A stretch of 64,000 nt of DNA, taken from the NCBI GenBank assembly GCA_020637985.1, contig JACKJK010000004.1, positions 1 to 64,000 of the forward strand, written 5' to 3'. The translations under genes were made by a program, and so were the position numbers. Below the pieces are notes generated by a model. It was not told where the DNA came from, did no database searches, and saw only the letters and a list, made by a program, of their open reading frames with translations. This DNA comes from Rhodobiaceae bacterium. GTDB lineage: Bacteria > Pseudomonadota > Alphaproteobacteria > Rhizobiales > Tepidamorphaceae. This document shows positions 37,912 to 47,153 of the stretch, one piece after another (the first letter of the stretch is position 1; each line of letters begins with the position of its first letter).

Positions 37912-39234
37912 GGCCTCCTTGCCTCAAAATTAGGGAAGAAGGCGTCTACGAATCCAGGGGCTATTCAAAGCGCATTGTTCGCCGCCGCCGAAACAGTTGT
38001 ACGACTGGCGGCGGCAAAAGGGATTGGTTTGGAGCTGCTTGTTGACGCAACCGAAGGCCTTGAGGACGCGGAGGTCGCTTTCACAACGCTGATTGCGAGC
38101 GTGTTACAGCACGAGAAGTCGGAGCTTGCGGAACGGCATGAAGCAATCGAGGACTCGATGTGGGCCAGCATCGTCGGCGTTGCCACTCAGGTGCTGGCCA
38201 CTTCCACCGATCCTTGTCGTTACCGGCTACATGTTTTCCAGATCGGTCATCAGGCGCATAGGATTGTTGAGCGCCGCCGCACACAGGATCGCGGAAGGCA
38301 ATCCTGAATGCTCATCAACGACAACACTGCAAGATGAACTGGCCGCGCTGAATCGCGTTCCGCGTCATGACCCAGGCAAGCTGAGGGATGGCGGTCGACC
38401 ACGCCGCGATGCGGCGGAGTCCGATCTGCGCAAGCACCGCGATGGTGCAGACAAAGGTGGACGAAGGCGACAGCGGAGTTGTGGCTCAAGGCCGCTGCCC
38501 TGGAAATTTCTCTCAAGGAGCAGGAGTTGAACGCCTTGCAGCGCCAGTTCGTTTCCATCGCCAGCCACGAATTCCGCACGCCGCTGACGATCATCGACGG
38601 CAGGTGCAGCGGCTGCGACGCCTGGCGAAAAAAGACGGCCTGACGGCTGAGGACATCATTCAGCGGACCGAAAACATCAGGGCGCCGTGCAGCTATGACG
38701 CAGCTGATTGAAAGCACGCTGGCGGCGGCGAGCATGGATGAGGGCAAGATCAAGATCGACATTGGGCCATGCAACATAGAGGATCTGATAAGCGAGGTCT
38801 GCGAACGACATCGGGAGGTCGCCGCCGGTCATGTCATCTCCTGCGAGTGGACTGACCTTCCCGAAACAATGCTGGCCGATTGCGGAGCCATCGATCAGGT
38901 GCTGACGAACCTTCTTTCCAATGCCGTGAAATATGCTCCCGACGCCCCTGACATCCTGGTCAGGGCCGCAAGAAATGGAGACCAGGTGGTTATCTCGGTC
39001 AGTGACGGCGGGGTCGGTATTGCCCCCAACGAATTGGCACAAATCGGTGAACGCTTCTTCCGGGCGAGCACATCCACCGGCATCGCCGGCACCGGCATCG
39101 GTCTTAGTGTCGCCAGGGCCCTGGTCAAGCACCATGGTGGCGCCTTCAAGGTCGACAGCAAGATCGGAGAAGGCAGCACTTTCACGATTTCGCTGCCCAT
39201 CTCGGGCCCGGCAAACACGAAACGGGCCGCCTAG

Positions 39235-39391
39235 GTCATGAGCCTATAAAATAGATGGGGTTTGGTATGAGCGAAGTTGTTTGCCGACAAGGCGCGGAGC
39301 TGCAGTAAACCCTCCGGTTTTCGAGGCTTCGCAACGCAGTCGGGAGGCCAATCCGCTCATACCAAACCCGTCTCCTTTATGAGTCCATGAC
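39235..39391. mobile_element. MITE-like element, 157 bp, flanked by CTAG
   Basis: The ends are about 38-bp imperfect inverted repeats (GTCATG...TATAAA... against GTCATG...CATAAA...) that include a perfect 16-bp arm: GGGTTTGGTATGAGCG at 39258-39273 and its complement at 39354-39369. CTAG flanks both sides (39231-39234 and 39392-39395), which suits the YTAR-type targets of IS5-family elements, though CTAG is itself palindromic. There is no coding capacity. It starts directly after the kinase stop codon. Confidence 0.6.
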
Positions 39392-39468
39392 CTAGCTCCG
39401 TAGCCTTCCCGGTCTGGTCCGAACAATATCCGGCTTGCGCGGCCGGGTGGTGTTGCGTGCCGAGGAAC

Positions 39469-39601
39469 CAATCAAGTTGTTTCGGGGCCTCGGTCCGCCA
39501 AGCATCTGCCCTGAAGGCGGAGACAATGGCCGCATGGCCTGCACGCGAGAGCTCGACATCGCTGCAACGCCCCCCAAAGCCCGTGTTCTGACCAGTCTTG
39601 G
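39469..39601 (-). pseudogene. Decayed fragment of a TPP-enzyme gene paralogous to 40894-42588
   Basis: Translated on the minus strand this gives 'GQNTGFGGRCSDVELSRAGHAAIVSAFRADAWRTEAPKQL', which matches '[40 protein letters not shown]' of the intact thiamine-pyrophosphate enzyme 1.5 kb away. DNA similarity is obvious over about 130 bp (against 40999-41129) and then stops on both sides. The rest of 39396-39766 shows nothing recognisable. Confidence 0.7.
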
Positions 39602-39766
39602 CGCACCGTCTCCGGATCCACGGCGATGGCAGCGGTGTCATGCAATCTCGACAGCATCACAACGACAGCCTCATCGGTCATGCGCCGGTCAATTTTATTG
39701 CGGCACGCAAATGGACGGGATTTGCCAGCAAATCAACGTCCAACCGCTCCTTGCCCTGACTTGGGC

Positions 39767-40897
39767 TCAGACCACCGCGAACCGGCGAACCTTGTCCAGG
39801 TCGGGCACGATGCCGAGACCGGGACCGCCTGGCACCGCCACCTTGCCGCCGCGGATCGGGAAGGCTTCGGCCAGGATGTCCTCGGCGAGGTAGTAGCGGG
39901 CCTGGTAGAACTCGCAGCCCAGCGTGATCGCAGGGCTTGCCGCGATCATGTGTGTCCCCGCCAGGTGCGCCATCCCGCTCTCGAACATGTCGCCGCCATA
40001 GGCGGTCAGGCCCGCCGCCTGCGCGATCTCCGCGATCGTCTGCGCGCGCCGCAGGCCGCCGGACTTCATGATCTTCACCGACACGCCGTCGCAGATGCCC
40101 TCGCTGACCGCGCGCAGCATGTCGGTCGGCGAGAACACGCTTTCATCCGCCAGCAGCGGCACGCCAATCGTCTCGCGGATTCGCGCCATCAGGCTGAACT
40201 GGTCGGCGGTCACCGGCTGCTCGATGAAGGTGGGCGCGAATCCCGCAACGTCGCGTACCCGCTGCATCGCGTCGCCCGGCGTCAGGCCCTGGTTGAAATC
40301 GACGCGCACGTCCAGTTCCGGCCAGTCGCGCCGCAAGCGCTCCAGCCGCGAGATATCGAAGCGATGGTCGCGGAACCCGGCCTTCATCTTGACGATGCCG
40401 ACGCCATCGTCGCGCAGCCGCTCGAGCAGGCGCAAATCGGCGTCGAAATCCGGGTCGGCCAGCGACACCGACAGCGCGATCTCGTCGCGGCACTTGCCGC
40501 CGAGCAGCGCCCACACCGGGACGCCGGCGAGCCGGCCGGCAAGGTCGAGCAGCGCGCTTTCCAGCGCCGCCTTGGCTTCCGTGCAATGGGCGACGGCGCG
40601 CGCAGCGTCGGCGCAGATCGCGGCGATGTCGGCCACCCGCCGCCCCTCGACCACCGGCCGCATGTAGCGTTCCAGCGCCGCCTGGCTTGCCTCCGCCGAG
40701 CCGGTGAACACCGACCACGGCGAGGCCTCGCCATATCCCTTCAGGCCGCTCGTCGAGGCGAGTTCCAGCAGCAGGATCTCGACCGCGTTGTCGACGGCGC
40801 CGATGCCGTGCTCTCGCCGCGATACCACCGGCAGCCGCAGCCGCCAGACCTTGTAGCCGGCGATGCGTTCGTCCGCGAACCCGTCCATGTGCGTCAT
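39767..40897 (-). CDS. Enolase-superfamily enzyme, muconate-lactonizing (MLE) subgroup
   Basis: The product is 376 residues. The catalytic set of the MLE subgroup is complete: the KxK pair in 'IVKMKAGF', metal ligands Asp ('RVDFNQ'), Glu ('FIEQPV') and Asp/Glu ('LADESV'), and the C-terminal Lys in 'KIMKSGG'. The family includes cycloisomerases, dipeptide epimerases, N-succinylamino acid racemases and hydroxyproline-betaine epimerases, so the reaction is an abstraction of the proton alpha to a carboxylate on an unknown substrate. The ATG overlaps the stop of the upstream TPP enzyme by 4 bp (ATGA), so the two are translationally coupled. Confidence 0.85.
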   Translation of the reverse strand: MTHMDGFADERIAGYKVWRLRLPVVSRREHGIGAVDNAVEILLLELASTSGLKGYGEASPWSVFTGSAEASQAALERYMRPVVEGRRVADIAAICADAARAVAHCTEAKAALESALLDLAGRLAGVPVWALLGGKCRDEIALSVSLADPDFDADLRLLERLRDDGVGIVKMKAGFRDHRFDISRLERLRRDWPELDVRVDFNQGLTPGDAMQRVRDVAGFAPTFIEQPVTADQFSLMARIRETIGVPLLADESVFSPTDMLRAVSEGICDGVSVKIMKSGGLRRAQTIAEIAQAAGLTAYGGDMFESGMAHLAGTHMIAASPAITLGCEFYQARYYLAEDILAEAFPIRGGKVAVPGGPGLGIVPDLDKVRRFAVV

Positions 40898-42588
40898 GCC
40901 ACCCACTCCGAGACTGGCGCTGCCGCCTCGTTGAGCGGCTGCGCGATGACATCGACCAGCGTCGGCCCGTCGTGCGCCAGCGCCTCGCGCAGCACCGGCT
41001 CCAGTTGCTCCGGATCCTCGACTCGCCACGCCTTGACGCCGAAGGCGGACGCGACCGCCGCGTGGTCGGTGCGCGAGAAGTCGACGTTGTAGTAGCGCCC
41101 CCCGAAACCGGTCCTCTGCCCGGCCTTGATCCAGCCGTAGACGGCATTGGAGAACACGATTGCCGTGATCGGCATCTTGTGGCGCACGATGGTCTCGAAC
41201 TCACCGCAGCAGAAGCCGAACGAGCCGTCGCCCATCGCCGCGACCGTCTTGACGCCGGGCCGTCCGACATGCGCGCCCATCGCGGCCGCCAGCGAATAGC
41301 CGAGCGCCCCGTGCGCGCGATTGGAAAAGAAGTGCCGTCCGTCGCGGCGCAGCCGGTAATGTGCGGAGAAGTAGGGACACGGCGTGCCGGGATCGGCGAC
41401 AATGGTCGCGTCATCGTCGAGCAGCCGCGACAGCGTGGCGATGACCCGTTCCGGCCGGATCGGCGTTTCGGTGCTGGCCGCAAGCGGCCCGAAGGCGGCG
41501 AGCTTCGTATCCCATGCAGCCGCCGCCCGCGCCCGCCCGCCCTGTCCTGGCAGCCCCTCGCGCGCTTCCAGTTCCGAGACCAGCGCCTCCAGCGCCAGCC
41601 GCGCGTCCGCCGCGATCGCCACCTCGGTCGCGTAGTTGGCGCCGATCACCTCCGCATCGCTGTCTATGTGGATGATCCGCGTGCCCGGCTTCGGCGAGCG
41701 CCAGCGTTCGCTGGTCACCGACCCCGCCCGGCAGCCGATGAACAGCACGACGTCGGCCTCGTCGATGACCGCGCGCGTCGCCGGCACGCCGCCGTTGGAA
41801 CCGACGACCCCGACCGCGTGTTCATCCGTCTCGGTGATCACCCCCTGTCCCGACACGCTGGTCGCGACCGGCAGGTCCAGCAACACCGCGAGCCGCTTCA
41901 TGGCCGCCATCGCACCGGCGATTACCGGCCCGCCGCCGCAGATGGCGACGGCCCGCTTCGCGCCAGCCAGCACGTTCGCGGCGGCAACGATTGCATCGTG
42001 GTCCGGTCCCGCCGGCAGGGCGGGAAACTGCCGGTGACGCGCGTCCGCCCACACCTCGCCGGGATCGGTCTCGCCCTTCTGCGTGTCGAACGGCAGCGCC
42101 AGATGCGCCGCCCCCGGCGTGCCGGTCGTCATCGCCCGGAAGGCAGCACGCACCATCGCCGGAAGTCGCGCCGCGTCGTCGAGCGAGGCGTTCCACTTTG
42201 TCAGCGGCCGGAACAGCGCCACCTGGTCAAGCTCCGTCAGCGGGTACCTGCCGCGCGAGGTCGTCGCCACGTCGGTGGTGATGGCGAGGATCGGGATGGA
42301 GCTCTCATTGGCCTCCACCACGCCGGGCAGGATGTAGGTCGCCCCGCCTCCCGAAGGTCCTTCACACACGCCGGGTTTGCCCGTGACGCGCGCATAGCCG
42401 TCGGCCATGTAGGCGGCGTGGCGCTCGTCGCGGGTGAGGAAATGGGTGACACCGTGGTCGAGGCGGGCCAGCGCGTCGTAGAACGGCAGCGTCGTGTCGC
42501 CGCACAGCCCGAACATGTGCGTCACCCCGTGCGCCTGCAGCATGCGCACCATGGCTTCCGCCCCGGTCATCTGGTTGGTCTTCGCCAA
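40894..42588 (-). CDS. Thiamine-pyrophosphate enzyme, acetolactate-synthase-like
   Basis: The product is about 564 residues with the three domains of the acetolactate synthase/benzoylformate decarboxylase family. The cofactor-activating Glu lies in '[18 protein letters not shown]'. The TPP/Mg motif is '[29 protein letters not shown]'. No small regulatory subunit is near, and coupling with an MLE-type enolase gene suggests a catabolic carboligase or decarboxylase rather than branched-chain biosynthesis. The start is uncertain: TTG at 42588 has GGGGGACAG upstream, and ATG at 42570 is the alternative. The frame stays open upstream but would run into the divergent gene. Confidence 0.75.
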   Translation of the reverse strand: MAKTNQMTGAEAMVRMLQAHGVTHMFGLCGDTTLPFYDALARLDHGVTHFLTRDERHAAYMADGYARVTGKPGVCEGPSGGGATYILPGVVEANESSIPILAITTDVATTSRGRYPLTELDQVALFRPLTKWNASLDDAARLPAMVRAAFRAMTTGTPGAAHLALPFDTQKGETDPGEVWADARHRQFPALPAGPDHDAIVAAANVLAGAKRAVAICGGGPVIAGAMAAMKRLAVLLDLPVATSVSGQGVITETDEHAVGVVGSNGGVPATRAVIDEADVVLFIGCRAGSVTSERWRSPKPGTRIIHIDSDAEVIGANYATEVAIAADARLALEALVSELEAREGLPGQGGRARAAAAWDTKLAAFGPLAASTETPIRPERVIATLSRLLDDDATIVADPGTPCPYFSAHYRLRRDGRHFFSNRAHGALGYSLAAAMGAHVGRPGVKTVAAMGDGSFGFCCGEFETIVRHKMPITAIVFSNAVYGWIKAGQRTGFGGRYYNVDFSRTDHAAVASAFGVKAWRVEDPEQLEPVLREALAHDGPTLVDVIAQPLNEAAAPVSEWVA

Positions 42589-42700
42589 GTTTCTGTCCCC
42601 CGCGGGCCGGCGGCAATTCCGGTTGTCTTTTTCACGGGCCCGAACGAGGGTAGGCACGCAGGCGCCTTGGGCGTCAAGCGGCAGCGATGGAACACCAGCC

Positions 42701-43423
42701 ATGCAGACAGGCAAGGCATCGGGCGGCAAGGCCGTCTACGGCGCGAGCGTCGGCATCCTCATGCTGGAAGCGCGCTTTCCGCGCATCCCCGGTGACATGG
42801 GCAACGCCCTGACGTGGCCCTTCCCGGTGCATTTCCGCGTCGTGCGCGACGCCTCGCCCGACCGCGTCGTGCGCCGCGGCGCAGAGGGCCTGCTCGGCGC
42901 CTTCGTCGACGCCGCCCGCGACCTCGTCGCCACCGGCGCCGACGGCATCACCACCAACTGCGGGTTCCTGTCGCTCTACCAGCGCGAACTGGCCGACGCG
43001 GTCGCCGTGCCGGTCGCGACCTCCTCGCTGATGCAGGTCGCCATGGTCAACGCGCTGCTGCCTGCGGGCAGGCGTGCCGGCATCCTCACCGTCTCGGCCT
43101 CGACCCTGACGCCGGCGCATCTGGAAAAGGCCGGCGTCCCCGCCGGCACGCCCGTCGGCACCACCGAGGGCGGACGCGAGTTCACCCGCGTCCTGCTCGG
43201 TAACGAGATGCACCTCGACATCGACGCCGCGCGCGCCGACAACGTCGAGGCCGCGCTGGCGCTCAAGTCGGCCAACCCGGACCTCGGCGCGATCGTGCTG
43301 GAATGCACCAACATGATCCCCTACGCCGCCGACATCCGCGAGGCGACCGGCCTGCCGGTCTATTCCATGTACGACTTCGTGACCTGGTTCCAGGCCGGCC
43401 TGTCGCCGCGCCGGTTCGGATAG
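42701..43423 (+). CDS. Asp/Glu/hydantoin racemase-family protein
   Basis: The product is 240 residues. Two cysteines in the expected catalytic positions ('TTNCGFL' and 'LECTNM') mark the cofactor-independent aspartate/glutamate racemase superfamily, which also contains hydantoin racemases, maleate isomerases and arylmalonate decarboxylases. 'GILMLEARFPRIPGDMGNALTWPFPV' is typical of an uncharacterised subgroup. It is divergent from the TPP enzyme and ends directly against the convergent aminotransferase gene. A link to ectoine-utilisation EutA was considered, but the sequence looks different. Confidence 0.75.
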   Translation: MQTGKASGGKAVYGASVGILMLEARFPRIPGDMGNALTWPFPVHFRVVRDASPDRVVRRGAEGLLGAFVDAARDLVATGADGITTNCGFLSLYQRELADAVAVPVATSSLMQVAMVNALLPAGRRAGILTVSASTLTPAHLEKAGVPAGTPVGTTEGGREFTRVLLGNEMHLDIDAARADNVEAALALKSANPDLGAIVLECTNMIPYAADIREATGLPVYSMYDFVTWFQAGLSPRRFG

Positions 43424-44794
43424 TCAGCCCAGCACCTCCTTGACCGCGTCGGCGGTGGCGGAAACGACGGTGTCCGCTTCCTCGCGCGCAAGACACAGCG
43501 GCGGCGCGAAGCCGAGGATGTCGCCCTGCGGCATGGCGCGCCCGATCACCCCGCGCTTCAGCAGTGCGGCCGCGACCGACGGCCCGACCTTCTTGCCCGA
43601 ATCGAAGAAGCTTCGCGCGCCCTTGTCGGCGACGAACTCCACCGCGCACAGCATGCCTTCGCCACGCACCTCGCCGACGTGGGCGTGGCCGCCAAGTGCA
43701 TCCTTCATCGCCGCGGTGAAATAGGCGCCGGTCTCGCGCGCGTTCCTCACCAGCCCGAGGTCGTCGATCAGCTTCAGGTTGGCGACGCCGGCCGCCGCGC
43801 CGATGGGGTGTGCGGAATAGGTCCAACCGTGTCCGATCGGGCCGTTCTCGTCGGTGCCGCGCTCCAGCACCTTCCACACCTTGTCGGAGATGATCGAGCC
43901 CGACAGCGGCGCATAGGCCGACGTCAGCCCCTTGGCGATGGTGATGATGTCCGGCTTCATGCCGTAGTGGTCGGAGCCGAACATCGTCCCCAGCCGCCCG
44001 AAGCCGGTCACCACCTCGTCGGCGATCAGCAGGATGTCGTGCTTTTCCAGCACCGCCTGGATCGCCTCCCAGTAGCCCGCCGGCGGCGGCACGATGCCGC
44101 CGGTGCCGAGCACTGGTTCGCCGATGAAAGCGGCGATCGTGTCGGCGCCCTCGCGTTCGATCAGCGCTTCCAGTTCGCCGGCGCAATGGGCGACGAAATC
44201 GGCCTCGCTCATGGCAAGGTCATCGCGGCGGAAATAGGCCGGTGCCACGGTGTGCACCACCTGCGCCAGCGGCAGGTCGAACTTCTTGTGGAACAGCTCC
44301 AGTCCCGTCAGCGACCCGGTCATCAGCCCGGAGCCGTGATAGCCGCGCCAGCGCGAGATGATCTTCTTCTTTTCCGGCCGCCCGAGGATGTTGTTGTAGT
44401 ACCAGACCAGCTTGACGTTGGTCTCGTTGGCGTCCGATCCCGACAGCCCGAAGTAGACCTTCGACATGTGTTTGGGCGCCCGCTCCATCACCATCTTGGC
44501 GAGCGTGATCGAGGCTTCCGTGCCATGGCCGACATAGGCGTGGTAGTAGGCGAGTTCCTTCGCTTGCGCTGCGATCGCCTCGGCGATCTCCTGGCGCCCG
44601 TAGCCGACATTGACGCAGTAGAGCCCGGCGAAGGCATCGAGCAGGCGGTTGCCGTCGCGGTCCTCGATGTAAACGCCGGAACCTCCGGTGACGATCCGGT
44701 TGGGGCTTTCGCCGCGCGCGTGCTGGGCAAGATGCGTCGACGGGTGGAAGAAGTTCTCCCGGTCCCATTGGTCGAGCTGGTCGTTCTTCAGCAT
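43424..44794 (-). CDS. Class III PLP aminotransferase (omega-transaminase type)
   Basis: The product is 456 residues of fold-type I. The PLP lysine is in 'TIAKGLTSAYAPLSGS', 'IADEVVTGFGRLG' carries the pyridine-binding Asp, and 'FGLSGSDANETNVKLVWYYNN' is the signature of omega-amino acid:pyruvate transaminases. It would move an amino group from an omega-amino acid, diamine or aspartate-type donor. It lies 191 bp downstream of eutC on the same strand, so it could follow from the same transcript or its own promoter. GAGGAGAGG precedes the ATG at 44794. Confidence 0.85.
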   Translation of the reverse strand: MLKNDQLDQWDRENFFHPSTHLAQHARGESPNRIVTGGSGVYIEDRDGNRLLDAFAGLYCVNVGYGRQEIAEAIAAQAKELAYYHAYVGHGTEASITLAKMVMERAPKHMSKVYFGLSGSDANETNVKLVWYYNNILGRPEKKKIISRWRGYHGSGLMTGSLTGLELFHKKFDLPLAQVVHTVAPAYFRRDDLAMSEADFVAHCAGELEALIEREGADTIAAFIGEPVLGTGGIVPPPAGYWEAIQAVLEKHDILLIADEVVTGFGRLGTMFGSDHYGMKPDIITIAKGLTSAYAPLSGSIISDKVWKVLERGTDENGPIGHGWTYSAHPIGAAAGVANLKLIDDLGLVRNARETGAYFTAAMKDALGGHAHVGEVRGEGMLCAVEFVADKGARSFFDSGKKVGPSVAAALLKRGVIGRAMPQGDILGFAPPLCLAREEADTVVSATADAVKEVLG

Positions 44795-44985
44795 GTGCCT
44801 CTCCTCGTGATGCGGCGGCGTACCGCCACTGGGGCGTTGAATGAGGAGCCTGCTGCACGCGATCCGCTCTGCCGGGCAGGGGATGGTCGGTCGCCAGAGG
44901 CTCCTGACACCCAGGCAGCAGCGCGCAATGCCTTTATTGCGTGGGATGGCGAACCAGTAGCCTATTCGCGGCTCCCGGAAAAGGG

Positions 44986-45978
44986 TCAGGTCCGGATCAT
45001 GGTGCCGAGGCCGGCGGCCTTCGCGGCGCCCAGCGCATGCGTGGCGATCGCGGTGTCCTGCGCGCCGGTTCCCGTCAGGTCGCAGATGGTGATGTCGTTC
45101 GGGCTTTTGCGGGCAGTCACCTTGCCGGAAACCACATCGCACAGCTCGTCCGGCGTTCCCTTGTCCCAGACGCCCGCCGCGATCGCGGCGCGCAACTCGC
45201 CGAGTTTCTCGCACTGGCTCACCCGGTCACAGACATAGGCGTCGGCGCGCGCCAGCGCAGCGGGATCGATCTCGTTCTTCTCGTGCTGGTCCGACCCCAT
45301 CGCTGTGACGTGCAGCCCCGGGTGTAGCCAGCTGGCCATCAGCACCGGCTCGCGCGCCGGCGTCGTGGTGGCCACGAGCTGGCTCCGCGCCACGAGTTGC
45401 TCCGGATCGTTCTCCACGCGCGCCTCGACGCCGAGGCTCGTCGCCAGTTCCGCTGCCAGAACCTGCGCCTTCTCGCTGTCGCGCCCCCACACCAGCACGC
45501 GCCTGAACGACCGCACGAGATGCGCCGCCTCCACCTGCAGCCGCGCCTGCACGCCGGTGCCGATGACGCCGGCGGTCTCGACTTCTGCCGGCGCCATGTG
45601 CCGCGCCGCCACCGCGCCGGCAGCCGCCGTGCGCACGTCGGTGAGGTAGCCGTTGTCGAGGAACAGCGCCTCGACCAGACCGGTCTTCGCCGAGAACAGG
45701 ATCATCAGCCCGTTGAGGCTCGGCAGGCCGAGCTTCGGATTGTCGAAGAAACCGGGGCTGACCTTGATCGCGAACCCGTCGAAGCCGGGGATGTAGGCGG
45801 TCTTCACGTCGACCTCGCCGTTGGCTTGCGGCAGCGCCATCGACAGGATCGGCGGCATCACCACTTCGCCCGTCGCCAGCGCCGCGAAGGCGCGTTCCAC
45901 CGTGTCGATGGCGTCCATGTCGAGCTTCACTGACCTGCGCAATTCGGCCTCGGTGACGACGAGAATGTCATGCGCCAT
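44986..45978 (-). CDS. eutC: EutC/BhcD-like ornithine cyclodeaminase-family imine reductase
   Basis: This 330-residue member of the ornithine cyclodeaminase/mu-crystallin family has the NAD motif 'GVIGTGVQARLQVEAA' and the substrate-Arg region 'LTDVRTAAAGAVAARH'. It is closest in appearance to ectoine-utilisation EutC and to iminosuccinate reductase BhcD. It overlaps eutB by 11 bp. In the beta-hydroxyaspartate route the dehydratase makes iminosuccinate and this reductase makes aspartate. Which of the two pathways applies is not settled by sequence. Confidence 0.8.
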   Translation of the reverse strand: MAHDILVVTEAELRRSVKLDMDAIDTVERAFAALATGEVVMPPILSMALPQANGEVDVKTAYIPGFDGFAIKVSPGFFDNPKLGLPSLNGLMILFSAKTGLVEALFLDNGYLTDVRTAAAGAVAARHMAPAEVETAGVIGTGVQARLQVEAAHLVRSFRRVLVWGRDSEKAQVLAAELATSLGVEARVENDPEQLVARSQLVATTTPAREPVLMASWLHPGLHVTAMGSDQHEKNEIDPAALARADAYVCDRVSQCEKLGELRAAIAAGVWDKGTPDELCDVVSGKVTARKSPNDITICDLTGTGAQDTAIATHALGAAKAAGLGTMIRT

Positions 45979-46975
45979 GGACCTGCCCCCTGATCGTCGT
46001 CTCTCCCAGTTTCACATCCTGCCCGGTGACCACCCGCGTGAACACCTTCATGTCGACATTGCGCCCGGAAATGATCGTCGCCACCGGCCCCTTCGGCTTC
46101 GGCAACTTGCAGGCCTGCAGGGCCGCAATGCCGACCACGCTCGCCCCCTCCGCGACGAGCCGATCCTCGAAGTAGAGCGTCTGCATCGCCCGGTAGATGT
46201 CTTCCTCGGTCACGAGGACGACGTCATCGAGCAGGTCGCGGCACAGCGCGAACGACAGCCGGTTGCCGAGCCCGACGCCGCCACCCAGCGAGTCGGCGAG
46301 GCTCGCGACTTCCTCGACCTCGACCGGATGGCCGGCGCGTATGGAGGCATGCATCGCCGCCCCGCGATCCATCGAGATGCCGATGACGCGGATTGCCGGC
46401 TTGATAGCCTTTGCCGCCAGCGCGATGCCGCCGGCAAGCCCGCCGCCGGAAAGCGGAACGAGGATCGTGTCGAGATCCGGCCTGTCCTCGAGCAGTTCCA
46501 GCCCGATCGTCCCCTGCCCCGCGATGACGGCCGGATCATCGAACGGCGGGACTTCGGCCAATCCCTCCTCGCGCGCCAGCCGGCTGCTTTCCGCCTGCGC
46601 CTCGTCCTGGCTGTTGCCGCCGATGCGCACCTCGGCGCCGAGCGCCCTGATCCCGTCGATCTTGGCCTGCGGCACGAGCTGCGACATGCACACCACCGCA
46701 CGAAGCCCGCGTTCGCGCGCGGCATACGCGATGCCGCGGCCATGATTGCCGGTCGAACAGCAGGTGACGCCGGCACAGGCTGCCGGCAGCGCGGCAACGG
46801 CGTTGACCGCGCCGCGTAGCTTGAACGCACCGATCGGCTGGGCGATTTCCAGCTTCAACAGGACGTCGTGACCGGCAAGCCCGCTCAGATAGGGTGACGG
46901 CACCAGCGGCGTGTGCACCGCGATCCCCGCAATCGACCTGCGCGCGGCGAATACATCGGCAAGCACAGGGCGCAT
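45968..46975 (-). CDS. eutB: EutB/BhcB-like PLP hydroxyamino acid dehydratase
   Basis: The product is 335 residues, a fold-type II PLP enzyme of the serine/threonine dehydratase family with Lys52 in 'GAFKLRGA' as the cofactor lysine and a 'VPLSGGGLAGG' phosphate loop. Its pairing with an 11-bp-overlapping eutC matches both the hydroxyectoine-utilisation EutB-EutC pair and the BhcB-BhcD pair of the beta-hydroxyaspartate cycle. GGAG precedes the ATG at 46975. It is divergent from the ArgE-like gene. Confidence 0.8.
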   Translation of the reverse strand: MRPVLADVFAARRSIAGIAVHTPLVPSPYLSGLAGHDVLLKLEIAQPIGAFKLRGAVNAVAALPAACAGVTCCSTGNHGRGIAYAARERGLRAVVCMSQLVPQAKIDGIRALGAEVRIGGNSQDEAQAESSRLAREEGLAEVPPFDDPAVIAGQGTIGLELLEDRPDLDTILVPLSGGGLAGGIALAAKAIKPAIRVIGISMDRGAAMHASIRAGHPVEVEEVASLADSLGGGVGLGNRLSFALCRDLLDDVVLVTEEDIYRAMQTLYFEDRLVAEGASVVGIAALQACKLPKPKGPVATIISGRNVDMKVFTRVVTGQDVKLGETTIRGQVHGA

Positions 46976-47153
46976 GGCATCTCCAGGAAGTCCGGGTCGG
47001 ATTTCCGCGCATCGCGGTCGCGTCACACAGCACGACCCTGCTCCACATGGCAAGGGCGCCGCCCTGCAAACGCGCGGCGGGCTGCGAATCTTCTGGCGCG
47101 CCGCATGCTGTGCCACTATCGAAGAGCCGATACTGCCACTGGGACGGACCGAC

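Larger units (their letters stand above)
36757..37967 (-). mobile_element. IS3-family insertion sequence, 1,211 bp, with 3-bp target duplication
   Basis: Both ends begin 5'-TGAATAGCCCC and remain similar for about 30 bp (TCTAGACACC against CGTAGACGCC), which are imperfect terminal inverted repeats with the TG...CA ends of IS3 elements. AAG is duplicated on either side (36754-36756 and 37968-37970). Inside is an orfA/orfB transposase on the minus strand. The element sits within the histidine kinase gene. Confidence 0.9.
36374..39234 (+). pseudogene. Sensor histidine kinase split by an IS3-family insertion and indels
   Basis: The 5' part (36374-36756) has a membrane helix ('MTGYLVSAAIAAVLAVVGAI') and a helical sensor piece ('SERLESELAQLDKAKTEYLASFSDYKLQVDTYFTDEKPFLKQLQEKGS'). 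The 3' part (37968-39234) continues 'ALFAAAETVVRL', a second helix ('VTGYMFSRSVIRRI') with HAMP, the HisKA motif 'SHEFRTPLTI', and the ATPase boxes 'NLLSNAVKYAP', 'DGGVGI', 'GTGIGLSVARALV'. Removing the IS and one target copy rejoins the frame as EKG-SALFAA. Further single-base deletions occur at about 36380, 38210, 38600 and 38690. About 500 residues when repaired; ligand and partner regulator unknown. Confidence 0.8.

Noticed and set aside
42701..43423. Assignment as ectoine-utilisation EutA
   Set aside because: Superfamily is shared, but the sequence lacks the features I associate with EutA and it is not in the eutBC operon.
44924..44941. CGCAAT...ATTGCG stem upstream of eutC's end, considered as a terminator
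   Set aside because: Only 6 bp and no T tract on either strand.
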